Part shown: positions 12,401 to 23,411 of the stretch, one piece after another
Layout: every line of letters begins with the position of its first letter
How positions within the stretch are numbered: the first letter of the stretch is position 1
From: Cymbomonas tetramitiformis
Taxonomy: Eukaryota; Chlorophyta; Pyramimonadophyceae; Pyramimonadales; Pyramimonadaceae
Length of the DNA stretch: 64,000 nt
Assembly (NCBI GenBank): GCA_001247695.2
Contig: LGRX02035202.1
Location: 1 to 64,000 of the forward strand
Reading direction: 5' to 3'
Position numbers and translations under genes: made by a program
Notes under the pieces: model-generated
Databases searched by the model: none
Told to the model about the DNA's origin: nothing
What the model saw: only the letters and a program-made list of their open reading frames with translations

Positions 12401-15400
12401 TGCTCTCGCTCTCCGTCTTCGGCTGCTTGGAAGAGGTCCCGGGTTGTCCCGCACCTTGTTCCCTGCGTCACAAGGTTGAGATCCTGTAAACTCACAACAG
12501 GCCACTGTCTCTGGTCCGCAAGACACGAGGGCCTGCAGCTCACACACTGCGCCTTGGGGACCTCACAACCCCGCACCTCGCCGATCGCGCCCCGCAACTC
12601 GATGCTCGGAGCACGCCCCGCACCTCGATGCTCGGAGCACGCCCCGCAACTCGATGCTCGGAGCACGCCCCGTAACTCGCCGATCGGAGCACGCCCCACA
12701 CCTCGCCGATCGGAGTACCCGCCGATCAGAGGGCGCCACACAGCACGATTTTCAGAGGGCGCCCCATAGCCCATCGAAGAAAGAGCTCCCAAACTCCTCA
12801 AAGAGCTTCCGAGAGAGCGACCTAAACTCGAATGGTGAGGCTGTGCCGAGAGTGGCAGGCAGCGGTGTGGAGCCTTCAGGCAGGCTCGGAGCTGTGGCTC
12901 GGGTGCTTCCATGAGTGGCTCACAGCACGCGCAAAGACCGGCTCTGAGAGGCTCCGAGCGACTAGGGAGGTGATCAACTTTGAGAGGCCTGTTGTAAAGC
13001 TGTGCGATCCCGTCCCGGCACTTCCTTCCTACAGGTTAACAAAGGGCGGCAGTTGATGCCAGAGGTGGCGGTCTGTTAGCAGTGGCGCGAAAAATGCCCC
13101 CGTGAATCTGATTGCCCGACTAGTATGTCCTCACAGCGCAGGCCCGTACCCAGCGAGATCTGTGTCGCAGGGTCGACAGCTGTGACTGACCCAAAATACC
13201 CCGTCATCAGGTTCCTCGCACCTTTTCCGCTTCGCGGTAAGCTCTGTGGGTGTGGAAGGTAGCTCGCCCGCCACGGCAGCCGGGGAGTCGGCGGGGTTGG
13301 CAGCCGGCTGCCCATTGGTCGTGGTGGAGACAGGTGGCGGCTTGGCCACAACACGCATTCCCTTATCGAGCAGCTGTCTCCACTGGAGGATGATGCTCTT
13401 TGCAACAACCTGCACCTCCGCGTTGTGGTGCTTCTTCAGAGTGCTCACCAGCTTGGCTACGTTACAAGCCGGATCCTGCGTGCAACGAAAACCGGCACGG
13501 CAGCTGAAAATATGCAATGCTGCGTTACAAAAGTATACTGTGATGTGCGCAGAAAAACTGGCACGGGGGCTTTGAACACGCAATGAAGTGTTACATACAG
13601 AGGATCCTGCGCGCAGCGAGACCGGCAAGGCGGCTTTTGAGTATCACAGAAGGATTATCAGTGCGCAGCCGAAAAGCCTGGCTCGGCGGCTCAAAATACC
13701 TACTACGAAGTTGCAGGCGGGATTCTGAGAAGGTGGCAAAGCAATCTGCGTAGCCGCGTATACCACGCAATAAAGTGTTGAAGCGGGTTTTAGCGTGCGT
13801 GATGTCACCATCACGGCGGGTCATAAAAAGCAACAAAGAGCGACACGCAGCGGGTTCTCCAACTGGCGCACGGTGGCTAATAACGTGCACCTAGGAGCTA
13901 CAACCGGGATGCTGCATACCCGCCAAAAAGATGGCACGCCAACGGCGCATAATAAACGGTCAGCGGTGCGAATCCCAGGGCCCACCGTGCACCGTCGAAT
14001 TCCTCACCTGAAGGGAATCTAGCGTCACGGGAAAGTTGGAGAGGGTGTTCAGCACTTTACACAGAGTCCTCTCGGCATTGGCTTCTTTCGCCTCAGAGAG
14101 CCAAGTTTCCATCACTTTCATCGCGCCACCTGTTTGCGAGGCAACAGGTGATGGGATTTAAATCATCGCCCGTTTAGGCTGGACTTGCCTTGAAGGGGTG
14201 CAGCAGGAGATATGAAACACGGCGGATGTGCTGCACTGCGTGGTCTGAGTAGGCGGATCTGCTGCACTGAATGGTCTGGTTGGGCGGAGTGCCAACCAGC
14301 AGCTTGATGTGTCGTGCTCAGATGCACGTGAACACCACGCTTCTTATGCGCACACCAGCGGGGCGTTCACACGACCACATCGACCCGTTTGGAGCACCGT
14401 AGCGTTCAAAACTCCGCGCAGTTCACTCAGGAGGGGCAACTCGTTCCTTCGTCTGCAGATCGAGCTAGCGTGCTGTCTCTGCAGCGGACTCGCGTATTTC
14501 GGAGCGACGGGGGTTGCGCAGGAAGGCCTACCTTCTATGAGCGCGCCAAGGCTCGGCTTGCTGCTTATCTCGAAGACGGAACACAGAATGAATCGTTCTC
14601 GGAGTGATTTTACATTGGACAACCAGGCCATCATTTCTGGGACCTGTAAACCGTATACGGATTGGATTCAAACCTTCAGGCCGCCTGAGCCGCCCCTCGG
14701 ACACTTGATGCACCGCTGAAGCCTCCAGGGTACTCCCGTAGCCAAATGGAAATCGGATCAGCGTGAAGACATGTTCACGACGTCGAGAAGATCGCGTCTT
14801 TTAGAAAAAGTATCAAGCCCGCGCCAGAAAGAGACAGAACGGCATTCCGATCTTGCGAGCTCGAGACAGGCCGCAGCTGGCGCACTGTTCCTTGAAAGTA
14901 CTGAACTTAGTTCGAAGCAAGTAACACTTCGGCACGAAACTGCGAATGAGAGGGCATTAAACGAGGCGCCGCGAAGCGCTGCTGTAGCGTGTAAAAAAAC
15001 ACCTTTGCAACTGGCATACGTAGTGTCTAGCGTGTTATACACGATGCGCAGCGCTGGCGTGTCAAGCGCGCACTGGCCCCGGATTTCAGGCAGCTATTTG
15101 AGCGATCACGCTGATGTTTTCTCTTTCGGCATTCATTAGAAGACGCGCGGGGGTTAGCAGGTATGGAGGGAGGGCTTCTGTAGTAAGTGGTTTTGGCGAG
15201 AAACATGCTTTTGAATTTTTCCTTGGTCTTGACACTTTCGGCAGCAACCGAGTGCGTGAGGACACGTGCTGGTTGCATGCTCAAGTTACCCGGAGGAATG
15301 AGAGGGAGAGAGCGCGCGCGCGCGCGGCTGTGAAGGTACGCTAGCATACCTTTTCTGGTTCACACTTTAAGCCTCCATCTCCGTCCAAGTATTTATCCAG

Positions 15401-16892
15401 ATTGCTAGCACAAGTTTCAGGAGATACAGCGGGACTCTTGCTACTTTTCGCGACTGCGACAGGTTGAGCGGCAGCGACAGGAACAGCAGAAGGCGCGGGA
15501 TTAGACTTCTGAGAATTCTCCTGATCTCTGAGCGTTTGACACGCCTTCTTTAACTTCGGATTCTTACAAGTGTGGCAGAATCCACAACGTTGCGACGCAG
15601 AAATGCGCCGACGCTTCGGCGCGGGTGCTGCAGCGCTGGAATCCGTCGCGTTAGGGTCGCCCTTGGTCAAACTGCACTCACTTTGGGTCGTTGCCAAGCC
15701 GTCCGCCTGCTAGGCTCAAGTCAACGGCACCATCCCGTCAGGGAGGGCTTGTAAGCATAGAGGGGCAAGTTGCTGCCTCAGCGTTGGTAAGCACCTCTCG
15801 CAACAATCCCGCTAAGCACAGGAGATAGTCTCTCGCTCGTATGCTGAACGTCCAGTGCACACTAGTGGATATACACGCAATCTCTCTGTGCACACAGAAA
15901 AGGAGAGAGGAGTGACCCTGCTTTTCAACGAGGGGAGCGTTGAAGTATTTCAAGAGTTGCATAAGAATGCATGGCTCTTTCCTGCTCTTCAAAATAATTC
16001 TAGGACTCAACGGTACAACATGCACCGAGAGCGTTAGTCAAAATTAGCAGCAAGTACCTTCGCTGCGTCTGTTTCTTGCGGCATGCTATGGGTATCAGCA
16101 GAAGGCGTTACTTCCAAAACCTCGTTTTGGCTCTCATTATCCTGGAATCCTTCAGCAGACTCACAGGATATCGTGGCGTCCTCGGATGTCTTGTCGTTCA
16201 GGGCAGTGGGCTGTGGTGAGTCGGATGCGCGTAAATTCGTTGCTACATCTTCTGTCGGCTCTGTCGTCCTGAAGCTTTCCGCAACCGATTCTTTTTTCAA
16301 GGATCCCGGTGAATCCGGTTCAGAAGTTATGTTGCTCGTAGCTCCGGGGAGAGCTTCAACTTCAGCTGCAGAACGAACACCTCCCGCAAGCCACACGCAG
16401 AGTTAAGCGTGTGGCTTCAGCAGCTTGAGGAGAAGCTTAGCATGGAAAATGTTTCGCAACAAGAGGGAAATTTCTGCCGTGCAAGGGGTTTCGCTTCTTT
16501 AGAGGGAATATAATTATGCCAGGTCAATCTCAACAACTTGTTCGCAGAACCTTCTTACATTGCAGTCTCTTGGCTGCGTCATATACCCTGACCAGCATTG
16601 TGACGGCTGGAACTTTTGGAGCTTAACAAACTGACGGTTTCTATAGGCGAAGTCAATGGGCAGCAAAAATGCGTTTCAGTTCTTACATCACCTATATCTA
16701 TGCTTTCAGCGACTGCGCGCACGCAGAGTTCTAGATTTCCCGCGTGCGCAAGAGTATTAGGGATTGCGTTTACGTTAACACGACGGGTGCGCCAAGACGA
16801 GTAGAATGAGTCTGCAGCGCACCTCCGTTTTCCCCGAGCAGTGATATTGCTTCTGAGGACTCAGAGGTTGCGAGCTCGCTTTGAGAAGCCAT
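6412..16892 (-). CDS. PNUTS/PPP1R10-like protein: half-CXXC finger, TFIIS-N, PP1-docking motif, CCCH finger
   Basis: Reconstructed by hand as 12 exons with matching splice phases: 16892-16823, 16380-16058, 15706-15350, 14643-14532, 14129-14008, 13475-13222, 12462-12135, 11259-10445, 9625-9558, 9139-8514, 8215-7010, 6498-6412, about 1455 residues. Visible: RCGFCHTC...KKAC, half of a CXXC finger, near residue 171; a TFIIS N-terminal fold near 290-368 (METWLSEAKEA, LSNFPVTLDSL, VAKLVSTLKKH, ILQWRQLL); NVHWPDDEQLTAVRWFF near 724, placed like the RVxF-type PP1-binding site of PNUTS; poly-Gln then Gly/Lys/Arg-rich tail; a CX8CX5CX3H finger at the end, split by the last intron. Known: PNUTS targets PP1 to chromatin with WDR82 and acts in RNA polymerase II termination; plant LUMINIDEPENDENS is the proposed relative. 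The nuclear role here is inferred. Internal introns in exon 10 remain possible; the start rests on the ATG followed by a good donor. Confidence 0.85.
6630..6770. repeat. Degenerate CGTGT/CGTGC pentamer repeat in an intron
   Basis: Runs of GTGTCGTGTCG, CGTGCCGTGTCG and GGGCCGGGGCC lie in the last intron (6499-7009) of the PNUTS-like gene. Open frames over it are a by-product of the repeat. Confidence 0.8.
9270..9535. repeat. Strand-asymmetric pyrimidine minisatellite in an intron
   Basis: About nine imperfect copies of a 24-30 base unit (CCCCTCCCTGTTCTTTTG, ACCACCCCTCCC) fill most of the intron between exons 9 and 10 of the PNUTS-like gene. The plus strand is almost purely C/T with few purines, a composition prone to triplex or slipped structures. 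Confidence 0.85.
11815..12092. repeat. 46-bp tandem repeat, six copies, in an intron
   Basis: Units containing TTTAAAGCTCGGTTCCGTTC and GGTCACCAAGCACACAAG start at 46-bp steps (near 11821, 11867, 11913, 11959, 12005, 12051) with almost no variation. The array lies in the intron between exons 7 and 8 of the PNUTS-like gene. Confidence 0.95.
12576..12722. repeat. 26-bp tandem repeat in an intron
   Basis: GCACGCCCCGCAACTCGATG and variants repeat about six times at 26-bp steps, ending in a TCGCCGATCGGA variant. It lies in the intron between exons 6 and 7 of the PNUTS-like gene. Confidence 0.85.
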
Positions 16893-18400
16893 TACTTGCA
16901 CGCTTAAAGTGATCTATTCCAGGGGCAACTTGGCCACGCAAGCAGCTAAAAAGGGCCGCTAGCTATCCCTGATAGCCGAAAATTAAAGTGAATTTTATTG
17001 AAACTGTAAGTTCGTGTTCTTCACATGCGGTTTCCCCGTAACCGCATAGAGACAGCAATACCCAGATCAGGTGGCTGTTTGAGCCTTCAGGGCTTGATAT
17101 GCACAACTATGCAAATATTCCATTATCTCTGTTCATACAAAGAAGAATAATATGTAATACTTATGAAGCTACATGACAGTGGTAGAAAACGCTATAACGT
17201 GAGCGCGTGCTGAGTTGTTTAGCCGCACGATTTCGCAATTGAGCTGTTTGCCAGTCAGTCCGCTCCAAAAGTTTTTCGAAGGCTGATGAGCGGTACATCA
17301 GATTCTGTCAAGTGGATTTATAGTGTTTCGGCCAGTTGACGTTAACCTAGCAAATCTGCTGATCGTGCTGGCTGATTATGTTTTCCAGCCTCGATGCGTT
17401 GAATGTGTGCACTACGAATTTTTGGTCCCTTCTGAAGTGCCAATAACAATCGAATGTGGGCGCATGTCCATGTGTGTTCGCCTGTTGCTGTTCCTTTGCC
17501 GTTTGCGTCCGTTTGGGAGCTCCAACAACGAACAAGGAAGCTGACCGGGATGCGGATGTGCCGATGTGCGATGATGCATGATCGTGATCAAGGATGCGCT
17601 TTGGGTTTTTGGCGTTGGCGGTGGCGTGGCGCGCAAGTTATATCAGGGTGGTGGCGCGCCACGCCGCTAGCGTGGCGCCTAGATTTATCGTTGGGTGCCG
17701 CCAACGCTGGCGTGGCGTATGGATTAAATCACGGCGCCAGCGCGCCGGCGCCCTTGTAGAGGGAGGAGGGGGGGACGATGGGAAAAGTGCGTAGGGAGGG
17801 GCAGGCCCTAGTCCAATAAAATGTATTTTTGGGTGTCAGCACCCGACAAATTACTCAGTAATTACTGTATACTATTACAAGTTCAAATTACTCGGTAATT
17901 ATACCCATTCAAAAATTATACAAATCCCGAAATTCATACTCGATATTGTATCGAAACCAAAAATGGAAACGAGGGTGATGTGAACGGCAGATAATAATAC
18001 AATAAATAATAAAACATTTACGCTAGCAAAGGGGACAAAGTCCTGAGAGTGCGGTAACCCTGCAAAGCAGGCTAGTGAAAACACCAGGGGCTACTCCCTT
18101 TGCTATAGCGCGCCCACAAAGGGGCTCAGCCCACTTTTCAGCAGGGTGACATCTAGAGAAAAAGCTAAGTGCTAGGCAATAAAAAACTCTAGAAGATGGA
18201 GAAGCAGCCATGGCCGGGTGAGTGGAGGGGTGGCTGAATCTGAGCGGTGGGGAGGGAAGTCGAAGAATTAAGGGGGGTTTTGGAGACGTTGAGGAAGGAG
18301 GTCGGGTGGGCGGGGAGAGGGGGTGGCGGGGAGGGGAGGGGGGGGACGGCCCCTCCCCTTGGGGACACGAAACCATCTTTTATTGCAAAATTTTTGAGAA
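16893..18400. other. Intergenic region: probable PNUTS-like promoter side and G-rich tract
   Basis: The left part is the upstream flank of the PNUTS-like gene. GGCGTGGCG-rich short repeats lie at 17600-17760, and a G-rich tract (18222-18360, with GGGGAGGGGAGGGG) sits next to the retroelement's 3' end. No convincing gene. Confidence 0.4.
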
Positions 18401-19864
18401 TTATTGCAGGAGGGTTTGAAGAAAGTCGTTTGACTGTTGCACAGCTTCTGTTTCTGTCATGGCTTCACTGCATGAGATGTCAACTGTATGCGGGTCAGTG
18501 TTTAAGGTGGTGGTGGTGTTTAACAGAAACACGTCTCGCCTATTTTTGGTGTGTTGCCTACAAATTCTTGAAAGTTTTTTAAGGAGAGGTTTAATCTTGC
18601 CACGGGGAACACCTATCGTGTTGAGGACAGTACCAAAAAGAGGAGGAAGGTATCCCATGAGTGTAAGAACTTTGGGCCATTTCACGGTGCTTATGAAGGG
18701 CTTGGAATTTGCATTTGTGATTGTCGTGTCGTGGTGACCACCATAATAAGGCTCAATATCACTCTGATGATAAGGAGGGTCTTGAGTGGGCCATGGGCAA
18801 AGCGAAGAGGGAAGTACTTTCTCGCTTTCGTTCAGAACTTCATTCCAAATATCAGGGCCGACTCCTGTGTATTCTAGCCTCTTCTTCGTGACTCTGGACT
18901 TGGGTAGGACGTTAAGGAACCATCTGGCAATCTTTTTCTGTGTAGGCCTCCAGTCAAAGGCTGGTTGAGTATCACTGGGTGCACTGTCTATAGCTATGAT
19001 AACAACATCCGAAAAGTCATCCTTATAGCATCCACCACCTGGAAGAACGTAGGGGTCATCACCCGTCCAATAGCCATGTGGGATAAATGGAATAGTGTTA
19101 TGCGGGAATCTGAAAACAAGTTTAAAACCTTTATCGAACCATCTTTTTTGGTTTTTGGGAGACAGCGGAAGAATCCATGTTCCTGAAAATCCGGGGACGG
19201 TGTTGGCCGCTTTATATCCCATTTCCAAGGTAGTCATAACCGCCGAAGATTTGCCCTTTTCTTTCCCATCAAAGGGGGGATTTCCATAAACGATTCTGCC
19301 GATGCCTGTTATCGGATCCACGTAGGCATCCCAAGCGAGACCATCAAAGCCAATTTTGCCATGATGGCAGAAGGGCCTGAGGGCTTTTTTCATTCTTGTG
19401 GTGGGTATGCATCTTCTCGAGTGAATTCTAGGGTGGGCATTTAGTGGGTTTGAGAAAAGTTCACAGCCGTTTTTGTCAAGGTTCCTGTCATCCACCAAAA
19501 TATCTAAGAGGCTTCTTCTGATTGCGTAGCAGTTTTTAGGATCCCCCGATTCAAACTTACATGCATTGAGTGCTTCATGAATATCGTGTGCCCTATTCGA
19601 GTACTCCGCAAGTGAGCATGGGACTGCTTTGTTGGAAAGGCGGTGCCAGGCCAAAAGTTTCCAAAACTCTTTCTTTGGGACATATTGGAGTTCGGGATAT
19701 TTAATTGTCCCCGTGACATGGTCCACTTCGGGTTTAGCGGTCACAGCAATGGTATTCTTTTTTGAACTTGATGGTCGGTACATGCTAGCTTCCGGGAGAG
19801 CGTGTAAGTATAATTCCTCATTCATTTCCTGTCTTAGGTCAGCAAGTGGAAAAAGTTTCGATGG
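18401..19864 (-). pseudogene. DNA adenine methyltransferase-like C-terminal domain of the LINE
   Basis: An uninterrupted frame of about 480 residues. It contains GCELFSNPLNAHPRIHSRR, a DGLAWDAYVDP segment and YGNPPFDG; the NPPF matches the (D/N)PP(Y/F) motif IV that binds the target base in N6-adenine methyltransferases. DIRS-type retroelements are known to carry Dam-like methyltransferase domains with comparable motifs, but those have a different reverse transcriptase. When the LTR element at 19870-23406 is removed with one TTGTG copy, the frame runs from the CCHC knuckle region (GELRKIIAEETSG) straight into this domain (PSKLFPLADLRQEM), so it is part of the LINE polyprotein and not a neighbour gene. 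Enzyme activity is not shown; the cofactor-binding FxGxG-like motif is not obvious. Confidence 0.7.
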
Positions 19865-19869
19865 TTGTG

Positions 19870-20124
19870 TGCTGGAATCTGTATAGGCAGCCCTGACTGG
19901 GAGTCCCGGTGCAGGCCCCTATGACAGACCCCTAGGACCAACACTGGACTGCTGACTGATCTATAGGTTCGTGCTGTGACACACGCTGTGTCACAGGTAG
20001 GCTAGTTTCCGAGACCGTTGCGAGACCGTTCCGGGTATATCTAGCTTAGGGTTTATTTATCTGAGAGAGTTTATCCACACAGTTCGGGACCCTCTGATAT
20101 CTAGTGAACTAGGATATTCCGGTA
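19870..20124 (+). repeat. 5' LTR of copy 1
   Basis: 255 bp, TGCTGGAATC...ATTCCGGTA. Compared with the 3' LTR it reads TATCTGAGAGAG where the other reads TATCTTAAGAGAG. Contains the inverted repeat GTGACACACGCTGTGTCAC, a likely hairpin near its centre. Confidence 0.95.
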
Positions 20125-20160
20125 GGTCGTGGCCCCATCCACGCTTTATTCCACTTGCTA

Positions 20161-20182
20161 GTTTGGCCATGATTGGCTAAAC
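20161..20182 (+). promoter_or_regulatory. Conserved leader motif of the gag-only family
   Basis: GTTTGGCCATGATTGGCTAA lies about 40 bases inside the 5' LTR. Close matches occupy the same position in copy 3 (35770-35790, minus strand), in the decayed copy near 3163, and as ATGATTGGCTAAA in copy 2 (near 32930, minus strand). Leader position suggests a primer-binding, packaging or promoter role (it contains ATTGG, an inverted CCAAT); which one is not known. Confidence 0.6.
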
Positions 20183-20522
20183 GGCCGCTCGGAGAGGTGG
20201 TGCGCGTTTGCGCGTTTGGGCATCAGTGGGGATTATGAGATGAGCAGCTTGCGGTGAGCGACTTTGAGCCGCAGCTATGGGGTGCCGGCTTGGATTGGGT
20301 TTCGTCGTCGCAATGTCCATTCACGGTTTTCTGCACGCTCTGATCCCGCCTGCTACCGTGTTTTGGGCTGGTGACCTTGGCACCTTTGACTTCGACGACA
20401 TCTTCCTTTGCCCCTCGCTCGCATGGCTCAACCGCTCGTTCCGTATCTGTGACGTCGCATTTTCTCCGCGACCCTACCCAAACGTGTTGCAGCGTACCGC
20501 CTCCCCTCAGGCTTATCTGGAG

Positions 20523-22823
20523 ATGGGAATCACAACGAGATCCAAGAAATCCCTCACGAGGGACAGCGACATCGACGCCTCTCTGAGGTTGATCGACGGG
20601 GTACGGAACACGCCGACGGCAGCTACGCCTTCCGTTCCTACCCCCAACCCTGCATCGAACGAAGACGCGGACGTGGCTGTCAGACGTTACTTGCAGGAGC
20701 AATCCAAGTTGGTGGACGAGATCTACAAGGCGCGTCTCCATCGGGCTTGGGCCAAGAGTATCCGTGAGGATATTCTTGGCGACAAGAAACATCATTTTCG
20801 CGGTACGGACGACGCTGGCCTTCTGTCCGACCTGGTGGTGCAGCTGCGTACGGAGTTTCAGTCGGCCGGGCTGGAACTGTGTGCCTTTGACCTCGACGAC
20901 CCCCTGGCCCCCGTGGTCAACAAGGTGAATGGGCTTCTCTACGACGTCCTTGCCCTGGTGGTTGAGAAGCACAGCAACGCGTTCGTCTGGCTGACTGGTA
21001 CGGATTCTTCGACTGACCGAGATGGACGGCGAGCTCTCATCGATGTTATCAAGGGCTGTGTACCGGTGGCACTACGGGAGTCGCAGCAGGAGGAGCACGC
21101 CGCGTTACGTTATCCCGCGAACGTTGACCCGCAGCCGATTTTGGCTAAGGAGCAGCGTTTGGTGCGGGATAACAGAGCGTCTGACTGGACACCGACGGAG
21201 GCTACCAGGAAATTGAGCCTCTACACCCGGCTCGACCCGACCTTCTACGCTGCGGTGAAGGTCCGCTATCCCATGGCCGCTGACTTGACTCATGTGTCAC
21301 TGGTTTCGCTCCGTTCCATGGTTGTGGAAATTTACCAGGCTTGGGCACAGACGGGCGGGGGGAAGTCGGCTTCTGGCGCGGACGGCGTCTCCGCGCACCT
21401 GTCTAGCAGCGAGTACGACGCACTGCTGCAGAAGATCACGGAGCTGAAAGAGCTCGTTCAGAGGCAACACGGTGAGGCCGCTCCGGTTGTGCGTCAACAA
21501 CGGGAGCGGGTGCAGCAGCGGCAGCAGCAGCAGCGGGGGCAGCAGCCGCGAGGATTCCGTGTGGGGACCCACAAGGCCCCGCCGGTGGGATTCGACCGCG
21601 ACGATCAACGGGCGAGGCCGTTCTGCGGTAGATGCAAGAAGGCGGGAAAAGGTGAGGCGTATCACTTTTACCGTGACTGCCCGTTGGGCGGGCGCCAACA
21701 CCCGCCCACGTCTGCCGCGGCATTCTGCGTTCCCATCGACGAGGAGGACGCAGAGGGGGTGCACGCGCTCGCCATGTGTGCATTGTTCCAGCAGGCGGCA
21801 GATGACGGGGCGGAGTCCTTCGCACGTGCGGCAGCCGCGTACGGGCCGCCCGCGGTGCTTTGTGCGGGAGCGGTGGGCGGCATCGACGTGTCCGCCTACG
21901 GCTTCACCGTGGAGCAGCAGCCGGCTTCCGAGGGAGATGACATTCTCCGCCGGCTCGACGATCTTGCCGCGGAGGTTCACTCCGCGGCCAACCCGCAGGT
22001 GCATTACACTCACGCATCTTTCCCGCCTCCTGCCAGCATCGGACAGGAGGCTTCGGCTCTGGTGTGCGGTCCCGCCGCAGCGGTGGCCACACCGGAGGAG
22101 CAGGTTCCGGCAGGTGGTGCGGCGGCATCGGCATCCGCCGTGCCGGCCCCTGCTATGCCTGTCTCGCAGGGAAAGGATGTGAAGCCCGCGCCACTTCAAT
22201 CGGCGCGGGTGACCACCACAGCGGACGCGGACGGTGAGTTCGCTGGGTTCGTTCAGACCGTGAACCACGCCGCCATCGGACAGGTTGACCTCACGGGGTA
22301 CGACACTGACGATTACGAGGACCTCACCGACGGCAGCTTCGTCGTGAAGCCGCGGGCTTCGGCAATCTCGGCAAATCACTCGTCGACGCCCGCAGCCCGA
22401 GCACCTCACTCTGGTGGTGCTCTGGGAGATTGGCATGACGGTGCTCCCCGCAGCTACGGCTGTGGAAAGCCTCCGTGGGGCTTCCCCGCCCAGGCGGGCT
22501 TGTGGGGGATGCCATTTCTACTTTCTTTCGTTCTCTTGATTTCTGTCATGGGAGTGGGAGCTGCCACCTATACGGTGGCCAATGACATCGACCCTGTGCA
22601 GGTATCGGGTCGGGCTGCGCCGCAGCCTGTGCTGTGCAGGGGGGATTTATGCATCTACCCTGGTGTGTCCGAGCTGGACCCCGTCACTCTGGATGCAGTA
22701 CTGCACTCCCTGGGTGCTGCGACGGTGGCTCACCGGCCGCCTGACCCACTGGAGAGCGGTGCTGCAAGCTACTACGGTGCTCATTGTGGTGACGGTGCTC
22801 CTCTGGCCTTTGACCCCGAGTAG
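20523..22823 (+). CDS. Gag-like protein with zinc knuckle and C-terminal membrane segment
   Basis: Start chosen at the ATG giving MGITTRSKKSLTRDSD because the second family member and the relic at 3.6 kb begin alike; the frame is open upstream to 20277. About 766 residues. Visible: an N-terminal basic segment, a helical capsid-like middle, a short coiled Gln/Arg stretch (RERVQQRQQQQRGQQ), a CX2CX9HX4C zinc knuckle (CGRCKKAGKGEAYHFYRDC), an acidic Ala/Pro-rich region, GYGCGKPPWGF, a hydrophobic segment LLSFVLLISVMGVGA, and a roughly 75-residue tail with spaced Cys. Gag proteins assemble particles and bind element RNA; a membrane segment near the end is unusual. No enzymatic domain follows before the 3' LTR. 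Function as gag is inferred from position, knuckle and homology with copy 2. Confidence 0.8.
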   Translation: MGITTRSKKSLTRDSDIDASLRLIDGVRNTPTAATPSVPTPNPASNEDADVAVRRYLQEQSKLVDEIYKARLHRAWAKSIREDILGDKKHHFRGTDDAGLLSDLVVQLRTEFQSAGLELCAFDLDDPLAPVVNKVNGLLYDVLALVVEKHSNAFVWLTGTDSSTDRDGRRALIDVIKGCVPVALRESQQEEHAALRYPANVDPQPILAKEQRLVRDNRASDWTPTEATRKLSLYTRLDPTFYAAVKVRYPMAADLTHVSLVSLRSMVVEIYQAWAQTGGGKSASGADGVSAHLSSSEYDALLQKITELKELVQRQHGEAAPVVRQQRERVQQRQQQQRGQQPRGFRVGTHKAPPVGFDRDDQRARPFCGRCKKAGKGEAYHFYRDCPLGGRQHPPTSAAAFCVPIDEEDAEGVHALAMCALFQQAADDGAESFARAAAAYGPPAVLCAGAVGGIDVSAYGFTVEQQPASEGDDILRRLDDLAAEVHSAANPQVHYTHASFPPPASIGQEASALVCGPAAAVATPEEQVPAGGAAASASAVPAPAMPVSQGKDVKPAPLQSARVTTTADADGEFAGFVQTVNHAAIGQVDLTGYDTDDYEDLTDGSFVVKPRASAISANHSSTPAARAPHSGGALGDWHDGAPRSYGCGKPPWGFPAQAGLWGMPFLLSFVLLISVMGVGAATYTVANDIDPVQVSGRAAPQPVLCRGDLCIYPGVSELDPVTLDAVLHSLGAATVAHRPPDPLESGAASYYGAHCGDGAPLAFDPE

Positions 22824-23150
22824 TTATGTTTCTGATTCTGGCAGTACACCACTTTCATGGTGGTGTGCTGAGATGTACTCTGACCTCCACATGGTCTTCA
22901 ATCTGGTTTATGTTTTTGCTTTGACACCTTTGAACTCTTCAATCTGACTTACTGGCACAGAGCTTTTCAGTAGTTTAGCAGGACTTGCATTGCCTGTATG
23001 GTTTCTCTTGTGCTGGTTAGAGGTTTCCAATTTGTGTATCAGAATAGCACAGTTGGATTAGCAGTTAGGACTTGTCACCCTGGCTTCTGCCCTAGAGATT
23101 TACATTTCTGACTCTCCTAGCCAGTCACCACCCACAGTGCTGGGGTGGTG

Positions 23151-23406
23151 TGCTGGAATCTGTATAGGCAGCCCTGACTGGGAGTCCCGGTGCAGGCCCC
23201 TATGACAGACCCCTAGGACCAACACTGGACTGCTGACTGATCTATAGGTTCGTGCTGTGACACACGCTGTGTCACAGGTAGGCTAGTTTCCGAGACCGTT
23301 GCGAGACCGTTCCGGGTATATCTAGCTTAGGGTTTATTTATCTTAAGAGAGTTTATCCACACAGTTCGGGACCCTCTGATATCTAGTGAACTAGGATATT
23401 CCGGTA
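23151..23406 (+). repeat. 3' LTR of copy 1
   Basis: 256 bp, near-identical to the 5' LTR. It is preceded by GGGGTGGTG, the presumptive polypurine tract; GGGTGGTG directly before TGCTGGA is also found in copies 2 and 3. Confidence 0.95.
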
Positions 23407-23411
23407 TTGTG

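Larger units (their letters stand above)
19870..23406 (+). mobile_element. Gag-only LTR retroelement (copy 1), complete, TSD TTGTG
   Basis: Two LTRs (19870-20124, 23151-23406) differ by only about two positions, implying recent insertion. TTGTG at 19865-19869 and 23407-23411 is a perfect 5-bp target duplication. The LTR starts TGCTGGAAT and ends ATTCCGGTA, an imperfect inverted repeat. The only long ORF is a gag-like protein; there is no protease, reverse transcriptase, RNase H or integrase. It therefore must depend on enzymes from elsewhere. It sits inside the LINE, in opposite orientation. Confidence 0.95.

Noticed and set aside
13131..13628. TFIIS-N segment as a separate transcription elongation factor gene
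   Set aside because: Its domain is completed only by joining exons at 14129-14008 and 13475-13222, and downstream exons continue in phase to the CCCH finger.
18401..19825. Methyltransferase-like ORF as an independent host gene
   Set aside because: The frame continues into the LINE once the LTR element is set aside with one TSD copy, so it is the C-terminus of the retroelement protein.
20223..22436. Minus-strand frames opposite the copy 1 gag
   Set aside because: Cys/Arg-rich shadow frames without motifs; the plus-strand frame has homology to copy 2 and the relic.
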